From NCBI GenBank assembly GCA_019843655.1, contig JACDQD010000003.1, positions 11,162,925 to 11,226,924 on the forward strand: a stretch of 64,000 nt of DNA. The letters are read 5' to 3'. Origin of the DNA: Lethocerus indicus. Taxonomy: Eukaryota > Arthropoda > Insecta > Hemiptera > Belostomatidae. Shown one piece after another: positions 39,700 to 52,850 of this stretch; position 1 is the first letter of the stretch; the number at the start of each line of letters is the position of its first letter. The translations under genes were made by a program, and so were the position numbers. Under the pieces are notes generated by a model, which saw only the letters and a program-made list of their open reading frames with translations, had not been told where the DNA came from and did not search any database.

Positions 39700-39790
39700 C
39701 TTCTCAGCATTCTGAAGACCGAGACGACGAAGACAACGAGGATTTCGCACGCTGTCCAGTCTGCGACAGCCCATTTCCAGACGTTGACTT
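39700..39790 (+). CDS. ham: hamlet exon C: acidic linker and first half of zinc finger 1
   Basis: This 91 bp exon is flanked by acceptor ttttgttacag and a consensus GTAAGT donor. It completes the split alanine codon from exon B and ends two bases into a leucine codon. It encodes residues 82-112: an acidic stretch (EDRDDEDNEDF), then CPVC at 100-103 and the start of a finger whose histidines are in the next exon. The intron therefore cuts through zinc finger 1. In vertebrate MECOM/PRDM16 an extra finger of C2HC type sits between the PR domain and the finger matching this one. No such finger is encoded here, which agrees with the nine-finger layout of insect Hamlet. Confidence 0.93.
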
Positions 39791-41589
39791 GTAAGTTCGA
39801 TTTCATTGTTTCCCTATTGTTGAGGATCTATTATCAACGTAATTTTGTCATAATTTTAATCACAATAGTAATATATACAAGAAACTGGTTCGAAACGCAC
39901 CACTGGGATTAATTATGCTCTGGACAGATAGCTTTATTATAGTAATTACGCTTTTAACGTGGTCGAACATTGGGCTAAACAAATTTGGTTAAACTCCTCC
40001 TCCCCCTTATTTGCTTTTTTTTTGGGTATAAACAGAAACGGACTGGCTATTTTGTGTGCATGTTGACTAGCGGGAAGGCCGGTACCAACGTTTGTACGAC
40101 AATTATGCGCTAAAACTCACCAAAAAATTACTCTCCCCTCCTACTACAATTATATTTGGCCACGAACACTGTAAACGAAGTAAGAGAGTGAGAGAGACAG
40201 CGAATGTGGAGAAAATTGACCGCTTTGAACACTGTTTTTTTAAATAATTTTATCAGTTTTTATTTATTTTGGTCAGATCCGATCTATACGCACGACAACG
40301 CATGGTTTGTTTTTCGTATGAACTCATGTCATAAATACCGGTATCGTTATACATCTCGCGAAAATAGCCTCTAGTTTATTGCTTTTAACGTTGTCGACGG
40401 TTATTTCCACATTTCGAGTGGAAAACTGTATTATTATTTCGTCCCGTTGTGTTTTTCCTAAATTATTTAATATACCATCATTTTACAAAAAAAACTGCAA
40501 ATACGGAAATCCCCGGTTTTAATTGGAAGTAGGGAATTGGAATTACCTGAGAAAATTCCATTTATTGTTGTGTCATGATAACTTTTCTTTAATAGTTACA
40601 TCATACTGTCGGTCTTTCCAATATGTACTGTGTTTGGAGTGTAATGAGAGCATCCGTTAAAACAGTACCGCCACATTAACCAAACCTCCTTCCCTCGGTT
40701 CCGATAAGAAATTATTATGGAGATGGTGAAGCCTAGGTGAATGAAGTGGGATAGAAGGGGATGGGATTGGAGGGGGTGGCCAGACGGGATGATTAATAAT
40801 GTCATATAAAAATGGCAGGGGTTGTTCCACGGAGAGACATGGGTTAGCACTTTGGGCTGGCCACAGCCATGTTTACGGGACACTTACCAAACACAAAAAT
40901 CTTATTGTTTTCATTCAACTTTTTTCCACTCTTCCAATCCACCCCGTCTTCTCCCTTCTTGGGTTTTTTTTGGTAAGGGTGGGAAGAACTTCTCAGAAAT
41001 GTTAGTATGGCTCAGTATTCAACATTAACAATTTAAAACAAGAATGCTATAGTTGTTCACTATCGCACTGAACTCTTAAGCATTAGTTGAAAACCATTTC
41101 CAGAATTCTTTCTCTTATATTAATTATACCAAAAATATCGACACATAAAGTAGGTATGATTAAAACGGCCGGTTCTAGTTTCATTATTAACATCGGCACT
41201 ATAAGATAACGGCGCTCGAAGTACACAATTGCTTGCCCCTAAAGGCTACCGGGTTTCGTGCCTAACATGCTTCTTTTCTAGCCCGGGCGGGGAAGTTAGG
41301 CCATAAATCGGTCCTACTTTTTTGATTGAATTGCCATAATTATTTCAATTCAAAGTTGAAGGGGAGCTTCTGGGGGGATGTTCTGAGGAAGTGGGGCGGA
41401 GTGAGATTCAATTAGGCGGTTTCGTGTCAGTCGACAATTGAGAACATCTGTTGTCTGTACCCCCCAGTGTCTGGTGTCAAGTACTCGCGGATATAACGAA
41501 TAATTCTTCCAACCGAATATGTAACAACTTGGCTTTAAATAGAATTATAAATCGAGACGGTCTCATTTGATTGTTTTGTTCGTTTTCAG
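39791..41589 (+). other. ham: ham intron (1.8 kb)
   Basis: Donor GTAAGT is at 39791 and acceptor tcgttttcag ends at 41589. I see no repeats, exons or RNA genes inside it. Confidence 0.88.
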
Positions 41590-41917
41590 GTTGGACGAGC
41601 ACCTCGTAAAAAGCCATCGCTATTCGGCCGGCCAGTTCCGTTGCGAGAGCTGTTCCCGGTCGTACAGTTGGCGGCCCTGCCTCACCCAGCACAGGAGCAA
41701 GCAGCACGGCGAAGTGCGCAAATATCCCTGCGAGAACTGCACCAAGGTATTCTCGGACCCGAGCAACTTGCAGAGGCACATCAGGACACACCACGTCGGA
41801 GCCAGGTCCCACGCCTGCCAGGAGTGCGGGAAGACATTCGCCACCTCGTCGGGACTCAAGCAGCACACTCATATCCATTCCAGCGTCAAGCCCTTCCAGT
41901 GCGAAGTTTGCTTCAAG
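41590..41917 (+). CDS. ham: hamlet exon D: zinc fingers 1 (end) to 5 (start)
   Basis: This 328 bp exon encodes residues 112-221. Finger 1 closes with H116 and H121. Finger 2 is C130, C133, H146 and H151. Finger 3 is C159, C162, H175 and H179, with [13 protein letters not shown]. Finger 4 is C188, C191, H204 and H208, with [13 protein letters not shown]. Finger 5 opens with C216 and C219. The HVGARSHAC linker and the DPSNLQRH and ATSSGLKQH helices are almost identical to those of mammalian MECOM and PRDM16, whose N-terminal finger array binds a GATA-like DNA site. Fingers 1 and 2 have four residues between the histidines. The exon ends in phase 0 at donor GTCAGC, so the next intron splits finger 5. 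Confidence 0.97.
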
Positions 41918-42123
41918 GTCAGCTATATATTAACATTAATTGTCCTCTCCTTTTTACAAAAAAATAACTCGTCCAAAATATTTAGTGTTTATAACGCGTA
42001 TTCTGTACCTTGAAATCGGTAGATTTTGCGACGAGTTATTTTTTCGTACTGAAATATAAATTCTTTTTGTGCATCGGGTTAATTTGATAGTACAATGTAT
42101 TAATTTAAGCCTGTCTTTTACAG
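41918..42123 (+). other. ham: ham intron (206 bp)
   Basis: Donor GTCAGC is at 41918 and acceptor gtcttttacag ends at 42123. Reading through it reaches a stop codon within about 30 codons, and splicing restores the [13 protein letters not shown] sequence of finger 5. Confidence 0.93.
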
Positions 42124-44052
42124 GCATATACACAGTTCAGCAACCTGTGCAGGCACAAGCGAATGCATGCAGACTGTCGAATGCAGATAAAGTGTGCCAA
42201 GTGCGGACAATCCTTCAGCACGGGAACTTCGCTATCGAAGCACAAGCGCTTTTGCGACTCCACATCGCCGGGCAACACACCGCCGACCATGAACCACCTA
42301 CCCCAGCCGGGTTCGGGCCCCAACCCGTTCCTCCTCTATCCGAGACCACCGGGAGGCCTCCCCTTCTACCCCACCACCCTGATGCCTCCATACCCAGCTC
42401 TATTTCACACAACGGGACACCCTCCCGGGTTCATTCCCAATTCTCTCCTTTTCGGCGCCCAGCCCTCCAAGATGCCCGAAGACGACCACAAACTGACGGG
42501 AAATTTGACCCTGGAAGCTTACAGGAAATTCAGCGAGCGACAGAATTGTTCGTCCAACGACGAGACAATTTCACCGAACAGGAGTAACAACGTATCGCCG
42601 GTCACCGACTCGATAACTCCGTCCGGAAATTCGATTTTCGCGATGAGTAAGGTCTCCCCGCCGACGGCCGAAGAAGCGGCGTCTAACGAGAGGCCCTCGC
42701 CGGCCCGCCCGCCCATGTCGGCCGCCCACTCCACCAACAAACATCTCTCCAGTCTCATGGAAACGGATTCCGCTCAACCGCACGACCTGTCCGTATCCAA
42801 CGACGGCGTCAAATCCCCCGTCTCGTCCAGACAGTTGGCCCAGAAACCCGACGAATGCGAACAGCCCCTGGACTTGAGGGTCGGCGGAAAGAAGGAGAAA
42901 AGCCAGGAGCCGGAAACCGAAGAATCCGTGACACCGGTACCGTCACCGAAATCCGATTGCGAGGACCAAGAGAGGACGATGAGATCGAGCCCGAGCGACA
43001 CGTTGACGGTAAAACCGATGAAGGAATTGGCCGCCTCCCCTCCCCCAATCACCGATAAAGTTCCCGAATGCGAGAATAACAACAAGCACCCTCACGCGAT
43101 GGCGTACCCTCGGCCCATCCACCCCATGTTCTTGGAAGCTCTCTACCGCCCCCAGTTTCCCAACTTTCCCCCCCAACCCGACGCACTTCACGGCCACGAA
43201 CGCATTTTTCCACCGCAGAGCTCGTTCGGGCCTTCCAGGCCGTTTCCGTTTTTAGGACCTCTCGTAAACGGAATCGGAAACAACCAGAACAGATCTCCGT
43301 TCGAGATGTTGAGGCCCCCGGTACCGAACTATCCCGGAAACAAGCCTTACCAAGAAGTACTGAATTCGCACTCCGGCAACGGAGTGGGCAAACTGAAAGA
43401 CAGGTACGCGTGCAAATTTTGCGGTAAAGTTTTCCCGAGGTCGGCCAACCTGACGCGACATCTGAGGACGCACACGGGAGAGCAGCCCTACAAGTGCAAG
43501 TACTGCGAGAGGTCGTTCAGCATCTCCTCCAACCTGCAGAGGCACGTGAGGAACATTCACAATAAGGAGAAGCCGTTCAAGTGCCCGCTGTGCGACCGCT
43601 GCTTCGGCCAGCAGACCAACCTGGACCGCCACCTCAAGAAGCACGAGGCCGACGACGGCAGCGGAGTGGTCGCAGTGGCCGACAGTCCGGAAAGCGGAAA
43701 CGAGAACGACCGCGAAGACGCGTACTTCGACGAAATTCGCAGTTTCATGGGCAAAGTGACGTACGGCGGCTCTTCGGAGCACTTCCTGCCGGGGGCGCCC
43801 CTCTATCCTCAGCACATGAACACGGTGCTCACGCCGGCCAAGGAGGAGGACTCCGAAAGCATTTCGGAAAGCGGTTCGCCCCAACAGCTCTCCCCCTATC
43901 CCGAGGGCGTACTCAAGAACCAACAGGACACCCCGATAGCGATGGTCATCAGCAAGCACATGTCCTCCTCGGTGTCCTACGTCCTGGACAAGGAGGACGC
44001 CGTCTTGAACAACAACACTCCCGAAGTTGAACCCCTTCAAGTCACATCTTAG
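42124..44052 (+). CDS. ham: hamlet terminal exon: fingers 5-9, CtBP motifs, acidic tail and stop
   Basis: This last coding exon encodes residues 222-863 and ends at TAG (44050-44052). Finger 5 closes with H232 and H236. Finger 6 is the C2HC type of the family (C245, C248, H261, C265). A proline-rich linker follows. PHDLS (440-444, at 42778) and PLDLR (469-473, at 42865) sit where MECOM carries PFDLT and PLDLS, the docking sites for the co-repressor CtBP. Fingers 7-9 (649-728) contain [24 protein letters not shown] and [13 protein letters not shown], nearly identical to vertebrates; this array binds an ETS-like site. [12 protein letters not shown] (752-763) matches the family's conserved C-terminal motif. 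In Drosophila, Hamlet is a nuclear transcription factor that sets sensory-neuron identity. Vertebrate relatives work largely as repressors. Confidence 0.97.
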   Translation, partial: AYTQFSNLCRHKRMHADCRMQIKCAKCGQSFSTGTSLSKHKRFCDSTSPGNTPPTMNHLPQPGSGPNPFLLYPRPPGGLPFYPTTLMPPYPALFHTTGHPPGFIPNSLLFGAQPSKMPEDDHKLTGNLTLEAYRKFSERQNCSSNDETISPNRSNNVSPVTDSITPSGNSIFAMSKVSPPTAEEAASNERPSPARPPMSAAHSTNKHLSSLMETDSAQPHDLSVSNDGVKSPVSSRQLAQKPDECEQPLDLRVGGKKEKSQEPETEESVTPVPSPKSDCEDQERTMRSSPSDTLTVKPMKELAASPPPITDKVPECENNNKHPHAMAYPRPIHPMFLEALYRPQFPNFPPQPDALHGHERIFPPQSSFGPSRPFPFLGPLVNGIGNNQNRSPFEMLRPPVPNYPGNKPYQEVLNSHSGNGVGKLKDRYACKFCGKVFPRSANLTRHLRTHTGEQPYKCKYCERSFSISSNLQRHVRNIHNKEKPFKCPLCDRCFGQQTNLDRHLKKHEADDGSGVVAVADSPESGNENDREDAYFDEIRSFMGKVTYGGSSEHFLPGAPLYPQHMNTVLTPAKEEDSESISESGSPQQLSPYPEGVLKNQQDTPIAMVISKHMSSSVSYVLDKEDAVLNNNTPEVEPLQVTS

Positions 44053-44175
44053 TCGAAGCTGCTCAAATTTGTGAATAGTTCCTACGTTTAGAGTTGATCT
44101 CTTGCCGTAACTAATCTCTATCGTCGACCCGTTGTCGACCCTCGAAGATCGACTTACAACATATCACTGGTTATG

Positions 44176-44181
44176 AATAAA
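44176..44181 (+). terminator. ham: Possible proximal poly(A) signal AATAAA
   Basis: AATAAA lies 124 bp after the stop codon. It could give a short 3' UTR, but the distal signal at 44829 has better surroundings. Confidence 0.35.
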
Positions 44182-44241
44182 ATTACCTCACGAATCGAAT
44201 ATTGTAAAGATAAAAGCGTTTTATAATTTCTCACACTGTTT

Positions 44242-44248
44242 TGTGATA
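44242..44248 (+). promoter_or_regulatory. K-box-like 3' UTR motif
   Basis: TGTGATA carries the K-box core UGUGAU, known as a microRNA seed-match class in Drosophila neurogenic 3' UTRs. A heptamer can occur by chance. Confidence 0.25.
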
Positions 44249-44607
44249 GCCTAGTTTACCAAAGTTATTGCCTGTGCGTTGTAAAATATTTACTTAGTAA
44301 TTTAGAGAATAATGTTTATAAAAAAAAATTACAGATGTTTACGGACTCGATAAATGTAAAGATGGTGTGAAAAATGGTACCAACGATTCGTTGAATGTAA
44401 ATTTGAGTTACTGTTCATCCCGTATACCATTTTGTACTTAAAAGAGCGTTAGCGCGTAGATAATTTATTATTTCTATTATAAACTTATTATTATTAATAA
44501 GATTCTTTATACTTAATTTAAAGATTATATTTCCTCAGTATTTTTGTTTAAGTACAAATACGAAAAGTTTTATTGTGTAATTATTAAGCAATTATGAGTA
44601 TACCGAT

Positions 44608-44615
44608 GTAAATAT
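44608..44615 (+). promoter_or_regulatory. Pumilio-type element in the 3' UTR
   Basis: TGTAAATA matches the UGUANAUA consensus bound by Pumilio-family proteins and lies in the ham 3' UTR. A single copy could be chance. Confidence 0.35.
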
Positions 44616-44828
44616 GTCTCATGAACATCGCTACGATTTTTTATTTATATCACAAACACAATCTCTTAAACAAGTATCACACTTTAATATTTCTATTGTA
44701 CAATTTGCATTATACCAATCGAATATTTAATGTTTAGTCTTCGTCATTCATTTTTGAAAGAAACTCTATTGTAAATCATTACTTGAAATGTGTAAATTAT
44801 TGTTAATATGTTTACATTGTGACCTATA

Positions 44829-44834
44829 AATAAA
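44829..44834 (+). terminator. ham: Probable main poly(A) signal AATAAA
   Basis: AATAAA within CTATAAATAAAGTATT lies 777 bp after the ham stop codon. It is followed by T/G-bearing sequence and then by a change away from the strongly AT-rich 3' UTR. Confidence 0.6.
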
Positions 44835-44850
44835 GTATTTGATTATACCT

Positions 44851-47800
44851 ACACTGAGTACATTTTACAATACAATCCCTATCTATTTCTTTCTAGTGTA
44901 AACTGCGCCATTTAATCAAGAAATTTTGTTTAGGATAGTGTACAATTATTTTCAGCCCGTTCCGCGTTATTATTTTTTAAACTTGGCATTGACAGTTTTA
45001 TTGCGTTGCTCGGCTAAATGAAATTATTGAATCTCTGGAAAAAACGGATGGGTTTGATTGGTTCCAGTGTTCAGTAGGGGGCCAATAACAATTGCCGTCA
45101 GTTAGGTGTTATCGTGGCGAGCCAACCTCGCCATCGCTAATAGAATCCCTGGTATAGCGTGTTAACGGCAAACGCCAGATTGCATTCTGCCGCAAACCTC
45201 ACTCTTGCCGATAGAGGGAGGAGGGAGGCCATGTGCCCATGCGTGATCCTCCCTCACTTTCTCTCAATATAACCCCGTCCCTCAATATAACCCTCCGATC
45301 CATTTATTATTTGACACGGATCTGAGCCCGTCAAAATTCCAATGCCGAATTTTCAATAAACCTTACTGTAATAGCCGGCAAATATTTTTAAACTGAAGTA
45401 GTAAAGGACATCTCTGTAAATTATACCGAATAAAATACTTTGGTAGTCTACCGTCGAAATTAAAAACCATAGGAACTACATACGTGTTTTTCATGTTGCC
45501 TGCAGTTCACTCAGTAAATCTCCTTTACATCATTACTAATTATAATAGTAAGAAAATGGTTAATGCCTTTTTATTTCATCATTTATTAAGATTGTTTTCG
45601 AGCCGAGAGGGTTTGGTAGACCATCACTATCTTCTGCCCCCACTTGTCAATTTGGACCCAATCTAGACCAGCTTCAGCATTGCTGAGTGCGCATGCCAAT
45701 TAAGTATCCTGTTAATAATTGTTACCTATAGACAATGGTTAAGAACCGAAATTGGTTTGGCTTAATACGCAAATAAGCGTGCGTTTAATTTGAACACACG
45801 TGTTTAGATAATGCACTTTCTATTATCTCCTTGTAGGAAGATGCATTGCAAAGATTAAAATATAAACATAAACATGTTGTCATTTTCCAAATATTTTTAT
45901 TTTATTTTATTACGTTATATGGTGAGAATTTGGAACAAGCTTCACAGCTTTTGCAATGTGCCGCTATCTCCCGGATGACATGAGAACTCACTGGAGATTT
46001 ACCTCTCAATATCCACATCCAATTTCATAGATCCTTTTTATGTTAAATTTTCTTTCGGTTGCATACGTCATAACGTTTTTTAAAGGAATTATAGTTATAT
46101 TTTGTAAAGTTATACTAGGAATTGGTCAACTTTATACTAATGGATCTTTTCTAAAATTAAGTCTTCGAGAGTACTATTGTAGTTATACTATAGTTTTGTT
46201 TTGGGTCAAAACGCCTACACTGGAATTCATTTTACCGTTCAATGTATTTGTAATGCAGAAAATTGACCCGAATATAATTTATGAGCACAATATAAGTAAT
46301 TTTCTCGTCCCACATTCCTCTGACTGCGCTATGACGTGGAAAGATAAGTACGGTAATATTTTTCGCCCCACAAGCTCGATGCACATGCAGACCGTCCATT
46401 GATAATGAGCTAAAACGGTTAAGCGCCGGGTAATTGCACCGTTTGGTGAGGAGTGTAGGGGGAGCAATCGTTTCCGCTGTGTGTGCAACGCGAGATATTT
46501 TAACGGTTCGTTTTTGTCGTTCCGTCAAAAAAAAAACCAAGCGGAACTGGCTCCCAACCGGACAATTCCGGAGGTTAAACAAAAAATGATGGAAATGAAC
46601 GATTATATCCCAATATATATTCGGGCGGCTCTCACACAACGGTGGGGCGGGCGGGAATTATTTCATCAAGTATTCACGACTGAGTTCTATTCCCAGTCGA
46701 GTTTTTCAGATCGCCAATCCCAATATTAAAAAGGTATTCGTATACCTTTGGGCAAAAACGACATGCTTAATCAGTAATCGAAATTAGTGTAGAAAATGAA
46801 ATCGATATATTTTTAGGATATATCCTTATAGGACAGGGTTATTATTGTCTTTCAATACATTGATTAATGTTGGAAGTCAGCGGATGAAACTGCCTAGTAT
46901 ATAATATGTATACAAGTGAAACATGAACTCCTTTTTAGCAATTACCTTTATTACGATTCGGTTATTTGTTGTCTGTATTTCAGTGTGCACGCCAGATATT
47001 TGAAAATAATATTTCAAAACCGATTATGAACCAGTGCGCAGCAACCATTGCCCCAGAGCCTATTCCGAACATTAGGTTAAGAGTGGAGAACCATTGGAAT
47101 GATATACGTACGTGACGGGGCCGGTCGTAATGGCACCCGTTCCCCTATACGGGGGACCTTCTTTATTCGTCGCGGTGCTCTATATCTTCGCTCGTGCGAT
47201 TTCGGTTAACCGCCATCGCCTGTATATTAGCGGACATCCTGAAGCGATTTAAGCTGTCACTGCATAGTTTCTGTGGCCGTCTACAAGTACTATGAAAAAG
47301 TGAAAAAAAATCATAAGTGAAACTGACGATGGCGAGATCTGAAATCGGTCTAGAACAGATACCCTTTATACCCCTCATTTTATTTTACCCACCCCTTATA
47401 ATGATGCATCTTGGACTCATTGATTAATGATAAGGACCTGTGTGATATTTCTATGACATACCAATCCGTATTCTATTCGGGAATAAATAAAAAAATTTTT
47501 CATTTTTTTCAGGACAAAAAAAGTGGCACACGTCCGGTAGCCCAAGCGAGAGCCTACTGCTCTGGCGGTCATTCTAAGTCAACTGGAATGAGGATGAATA
47601 TTTATAGCGCATTAAATACAGGAATTCATTCCGCTGTAAAATTTCAAACGGATCCCTCTAAAATTTTACTTGGAACCGGGCTAGTAGTAGCGATAATGAT
47701 AACGTGGCGACAGGCGACACTCGTATAGCCGCGTCACGAAAACTCTTCCGCGTCACGCTCCCTCCCTCCCTCCCTCCACCCTCCCTCCCTCCCTCCCTCA

Positions 47801-50800
47801 CTCTCTCTCTCGCTTTCCCTCTGCCAGTCCGATAGACTCATCGATAGTTTTCGAGATATCGGCTGCGTAAACAGCTCGGCCATCGGGGATAACATCGGAC
47901 GGCCAAACTATCTCGGCCCCGATCGCAGGCCGGAAAACCAATATTGGGCGGACAATTTCTCATTTCCACGTCGTTTTATTCCACAGTTTTCGGCCACCGA
48001 AAAAAAGAGAAAACACGGTGCAATACCCACAAACGTTTTCGTACCAATCAACAGATGGTATCTTGGACCGGGGGCCCTGAACAAACCGAGGCCGAAAAAC
48101 GGGCGCCCGCTGGACGCTAATTATGTCGTAAAGGAGGCCGCCCAATGTTTCCACTATCGGTACCCATTGGCCGTGGGCGAAGAAGAGATAGCCCAAAATT
48201 AACAGCATGGCACATGACAGGCCTTTTATTAAAATATTTGAGCGGCAGCAAATAGAACCGCTTTTAGGAAGACTCGCTCTGTTCAGTATCGGCAACATTA
48301 GGAAACTAGCTGTGGAAATTGGGGAACTTTCTAATAAAATATGTTCACACACGGAACACCAAGAGTGTCAACACTGACGAGTCTTAATATGACTCACGCT
48401 TGAGTAAAAATAAACACAAATAAAATATGTTTAATTCAGCTACCCTGGATGGGAATGAAAGAGGCTGTGACTACGGTAAAATGCTATCATAGTATATCGT
48501 AATTTTAATGATAAAAAAATACTCTCAAAAAAGTGTATAAAGAAATCAGGTAAACGTATTTAGAAATGAGTATATTGCAAGAAAGAATATGACTCTACGG
48601 AATTTAAGAGAAATTTACGAATAATCCAAACAATGATGATACACCATAATGATGATACATGTATAATATATATTATTTTATACTTTTATATTTTATACTT
48701 TTATTATATCTTAGATATATGTTGTTATTATCTAATTAATACATATTCCACCGTAGGTATGTTAGATTCGAGATATACATTTATGCAGATACATTTGATT
48801 TCATAAATTCATTATTATTCCATGCTTTACATTGGCGTACAGTTACACAATGAAGTTCGATCGGGGAAAAATATTCCCTTTAAAAGAACATGCCCCTCAA
48901 ATTGGTTCTGTGGAAACTAAGAAACTTCGTATTTGTAGGTGCCCGCATGATTCTAAAGTTAGTAAATTCAACCCCGACAACGACTGTTCTTTTGTCCCCT
49001 AGTTCCTCAAATATCCGGGACCGATTATCCGGTCGTGCAGAGGGATGTGGACGTACGGTCCGAACGTGCCGAAGATCGGGCAGAAGTTCAATTATCGAGC
49101 CGAACAATAAAGCGTGTAATCATGCTCGGTATAATTGGAGCCGGTCAGCATCAGCCCAATTTCTGTGAGCTCGAACCCAAAAGCGCCCCTACCCCGGCGC
49201 CACCCCTTACATGACCGGGGGTGACGTCGGCCGGCCCTCTCGTGACCCATCAAGATACCAATGGCCGGGTTAAAACGCGTTCGGTAACCGTCCCATTTTA
49301 TAAATTCTACCCTTCTACAGCAGGGAGTCGTCGCATTTCGGACCAAACCGCCCGCCCCCCCGCATCACTCACACGACCGTGAAGCTTTTAAAACCGTTTT
49401 CACGGAGCGCGGGGCCTCCGATGAATCAGTTTGAGCTTCGCGCCTTATCAGATTCGTATATAATTACGTAAATTATAAACACCTCACTCAGTACAGTAGA
49501 AGGCCGTTTGCCGCATGAAGCGAACTAGCGCTATAAATATATTATGAGTAATCGGTGTTTATATTGAAATATTTTCATATTTATATTATATATATGAATT
49601 AACGCATAAAATACTTTTGTTTTGATATGTTGGAATGACGTTGAGAGAGGTGAAAATCCCTCCGTAACGATATCTTAACGTTTTGTAATAGCGATATGTA
49701 AAAAACATATTAACAAAATCTTGGGTTCAAATAATAGAGTGGGGATAGAAGATGATTTTACAATACCTCGTTGACAAAAATATCTTAACTTTATTCCTAT
49801 ACAATACTTTGATGAGTCAATATAATTTAAAATGTTATTATAGTTAGATGGCGATAATTTATGTTCCTTGATAAAATTTCACGAATAATAATCGCAACGG
49901 AGCACTTAATTTTATTATCTCTCAGAAATTAAAAGGATCAGGCGCTAAAAATCAAGATTGAAAGGCAATCGTAATCAATATTACGAATCTCTGGAAAATA
50001 TGACACAATAATAATGGTCACGCGATACTCCCGTAGTCCATCCGGTTAATACCATTAGGTTAATTATTTTCGACGATTAAAAACTAAAAAAGATTCATAC
50101 GGCGTTGTATTCAATAACAGGAGAGTAAAGGATAAAGACGGGTTATCCGATAAAAGGCGGGGTGGCAATAGCACGGCGCGATACTAAGCCCGCATGACGC
50201 GTCTGTCTGGCGGGACAGCATCAGCTAACGCCGTGGAGATATTTTTCCTTAGCGATATTCAACCGCCGTGAATCTTTTCCCAGTAACGAACAGAATAGAA
50301 ATGATGGACCAATATAATTTCACAGAGATAAAATTCATCGGATTTTTCATGAATTGAAAAACAATAACGTGTGATAAGAATTGAATAATTATTTTTTAAT
50401 AAATGAAATATACCATTAAAAATATATGTATATGAAGAATGAAGTCTTTTATTTTGAAAATAAAATGAACTGTTTCACAATAAATTTATCAAACAAAATA
50501 AAATGCTATTGTTCCTTGAAAAATTAATCATAGATTTACTTCTTACTTTATGAAGAAGTCTGTTCAGTGATCTGGAAATTGTGATGTTTGTATTATGATA
50601 AAATTAAAATTTACCATATTATTAATAACCGATTTTGTATTAGTCATATTTTATAATGTGACGAATTATAGGTGCCTGAATTAAACTTTATTGAATGTCT
50701 TTGTAAAATTAATTTTGAATTTATGAAGCAAAAATAATTATAGGATAACAATATGTGCTATATTTTTTGATAGAAGTATGAAGATAATGCAGTATATTGT

Positions 50801-52819
50801 TTTAGGCAAGCTTTATTTCAGAATAAAATATTTTAGAATGGAAAATTATGTTTGTAGATGAGATAAATTGCATCTTTGATGATCACATTATCCATTACTC
50901 CTATTTATGTCCAATTAATAAAAATATTGTAATTGGAATCATGAGATATTTATATAATCACATTCATCAATAGATATTGCACTAGAAATTTTTAATTCCT
51001 ATTTAAATATCAATTATATTTAAATATCAATATTTAATTTTTGAATTCAGTAATGAAGTACTGAATTTATGTGTTAAATATTACCCTTTTATTTTCTACC
51101 TCCTCCATCTACATTACATACATTTTTAGTAACATAAATAATTTGTAGGCTAAGAATTTACATACAGAATTAGAATTATAATATAGTTGTAGATGTGCAT
51201 TTACTATTATTTCATATACTCCTTAGTGAATACTATATTCAAAAATAATATAAATGTTTAATGAAAATATATTATTCTAACATTATTACAAATAAAATTC
51301 ATCATATAAAATTATGTATTTTGATACACATAAAAACAACTATAGAAAAATATACAATTCATTCTGTTGATTTTCAGTGTGTTTTCTGCATATTAACCTT
51401 AGCATATTTTTAACAATTGGAAAAAATAAGTTATAATTACTTGATTAGGCAATGATTGTGAGAACAGGACACTGCAATATGGAATTAGAACATGAAACAA
51501 ATCCATACCATACTTGTTGATTCATAAAGACCATTAACATATATTATAAGACTTTGATGAATATATGAAACGGTTTACAATCCTTTGGTTTCTTTATGTT
51601 ACATCTGATTTTCAAATATGTGGTTAGGGAGCATACTAAGCCTGTTGGATAAGTGAAAAAGCTGTAATACCTGGAATTTAGGAACTAAATAGAAGAGCTT
51701 GAACAGCATTAATAATAATTATTTTTACAGTAGTTGGCTTAAGAAAAAAAGGCTCCTAATGATCCTGCTTACCATGCAATAGACTTGATATTTTATTCAT
51801 TAACGATATTTATTTCCAATGATAGCCAACGAGTGCCACATGGCAATTCTCAATAATATATTTTCTAATTTTAAAAGTGATATTTACAATGATGAAAAGT
51901 GTACTGTATTTAAATATAATTTACGATTCTGATGTGTAACAGTTCCTTGAAAGAGAGTAGAGCGAAGTAGTTCTGACGTTCGCTCATAGATGGCGCACGC
52001 ATACATCCTGTGCAGTACCCTGGAGTACTATTATTTAGGTGTGCAAATCTACTTATTGATAAGTTATGTTTTGAAATATTAAGAGTAAACTCCTTCGAGA
52101 GATTCATCCTGAATATTTAAGCGGAATTGGGAATTATTCCAGATGCACTCCTAAAGTAATATGGGACGAACATATGTACGACTGCGAATGTAATATATAG
52201 AACTTGGGAAATTTCAATTATTAGTGAATTTAAAAATATAGAAATAATAAAAGCCCCCACTAGGCGTTTTATTTGTCTTCCTTAGCCTGTACTAGCACTA
52301 AAATAGAAATGGAAAAAACAGATTTTCTGGAGCTGTCATGGCGTGTCTTTTTTCTTACAACATTTTAGAGGAATTAAAACACATTCATTTGGAGTATCCT
52401 TCGCAATTTCTTAATATCTAATATTAAATTAATTATTAATATTATTTCATATAGCCGTTTTATGTTGTAATGTACATCTGTTTGAAATTGAGACACGTAA
52501 GTATAAATTAACAGAAAGTACAGAAAAAACAGTGCAGGTGCTTTACAATGTGTCCAGCGGCTTAGCCATAAAATAGGATTTAAATGCACACCTTTGCTCT
52601 GTTGAATACAAACTAACTTAACTCAGGGTTGTTTGTTTCAAGTATGTTTTCTTTTTTAGATCGGTTAGTAAAATATGGAAGCTCGCGCGAATGCCCGGTA
52701 TCGGTTTCAACACAGGGCCCTCCGGTATCTGACTACTTGTCGTCATACTGACTACTCTATATATTCTGACCTCCTTTAAATAGACGACTACAGTATTTAA
52801 GTGTGTATAATACATAATA
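44851..52819. other. Intergenic DNA downstream of ham
   Basis: No gene is supported. Open frames of up to about 130 codons (for example on the minus strand at 47960-48352) match no family I know and lack splice or codon-bias support. A pyrimidine tract lies at 47757-47822. From about 49550 the sequence becomes very AT-rich. Confidence 0.6.
47757..47822. repeat. (CCCT)n / (CT)n polypyrimidine tract
   Basis: Repeated CCCT units with a short CTCTCTCT segment, C/T on the + strand apart from a few interruptions. Confidence 0.85.
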
Positions 52820-52850
52820 CTGTATATATACGTGTCTTGTTATTGTGTTA
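49550..52850. other. AT-rich compositional block
   Basis: This stretch of over 3 kb is visibly far richer in A and T than the DNA on either side, with almost no CpG between about 50380 and 51930. No ORF, terminal repeat or coding homology was found. It may be an old decayed element or simply an AT-rich isochore-like segment. Boundaries are approximate. Confidence 0.5.

Larger units (their letters stand above)
44053..44850 (+). other. ham: ham 3' untranslated region (estimated extent)
   Basis: This AT-rich stretch runs from the stop codon to just past the last good poly(A) signal at 44829. The exact cleavage site cannot be seen. It has no repeats and no coding potential. Confidence 0.65.

Noticed and set aside
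43252..44040. 262-codon minus-strand ORF
   Set aside because: It is the antisense shadow of the ham terminal exon, produced by biased codon use.
47960..48352. 130-codon minus-strand ORF with a hydrophobic stretch
   Set aside because: No homology recognised, no splice or poly(A) context, and length within chance for this composition.
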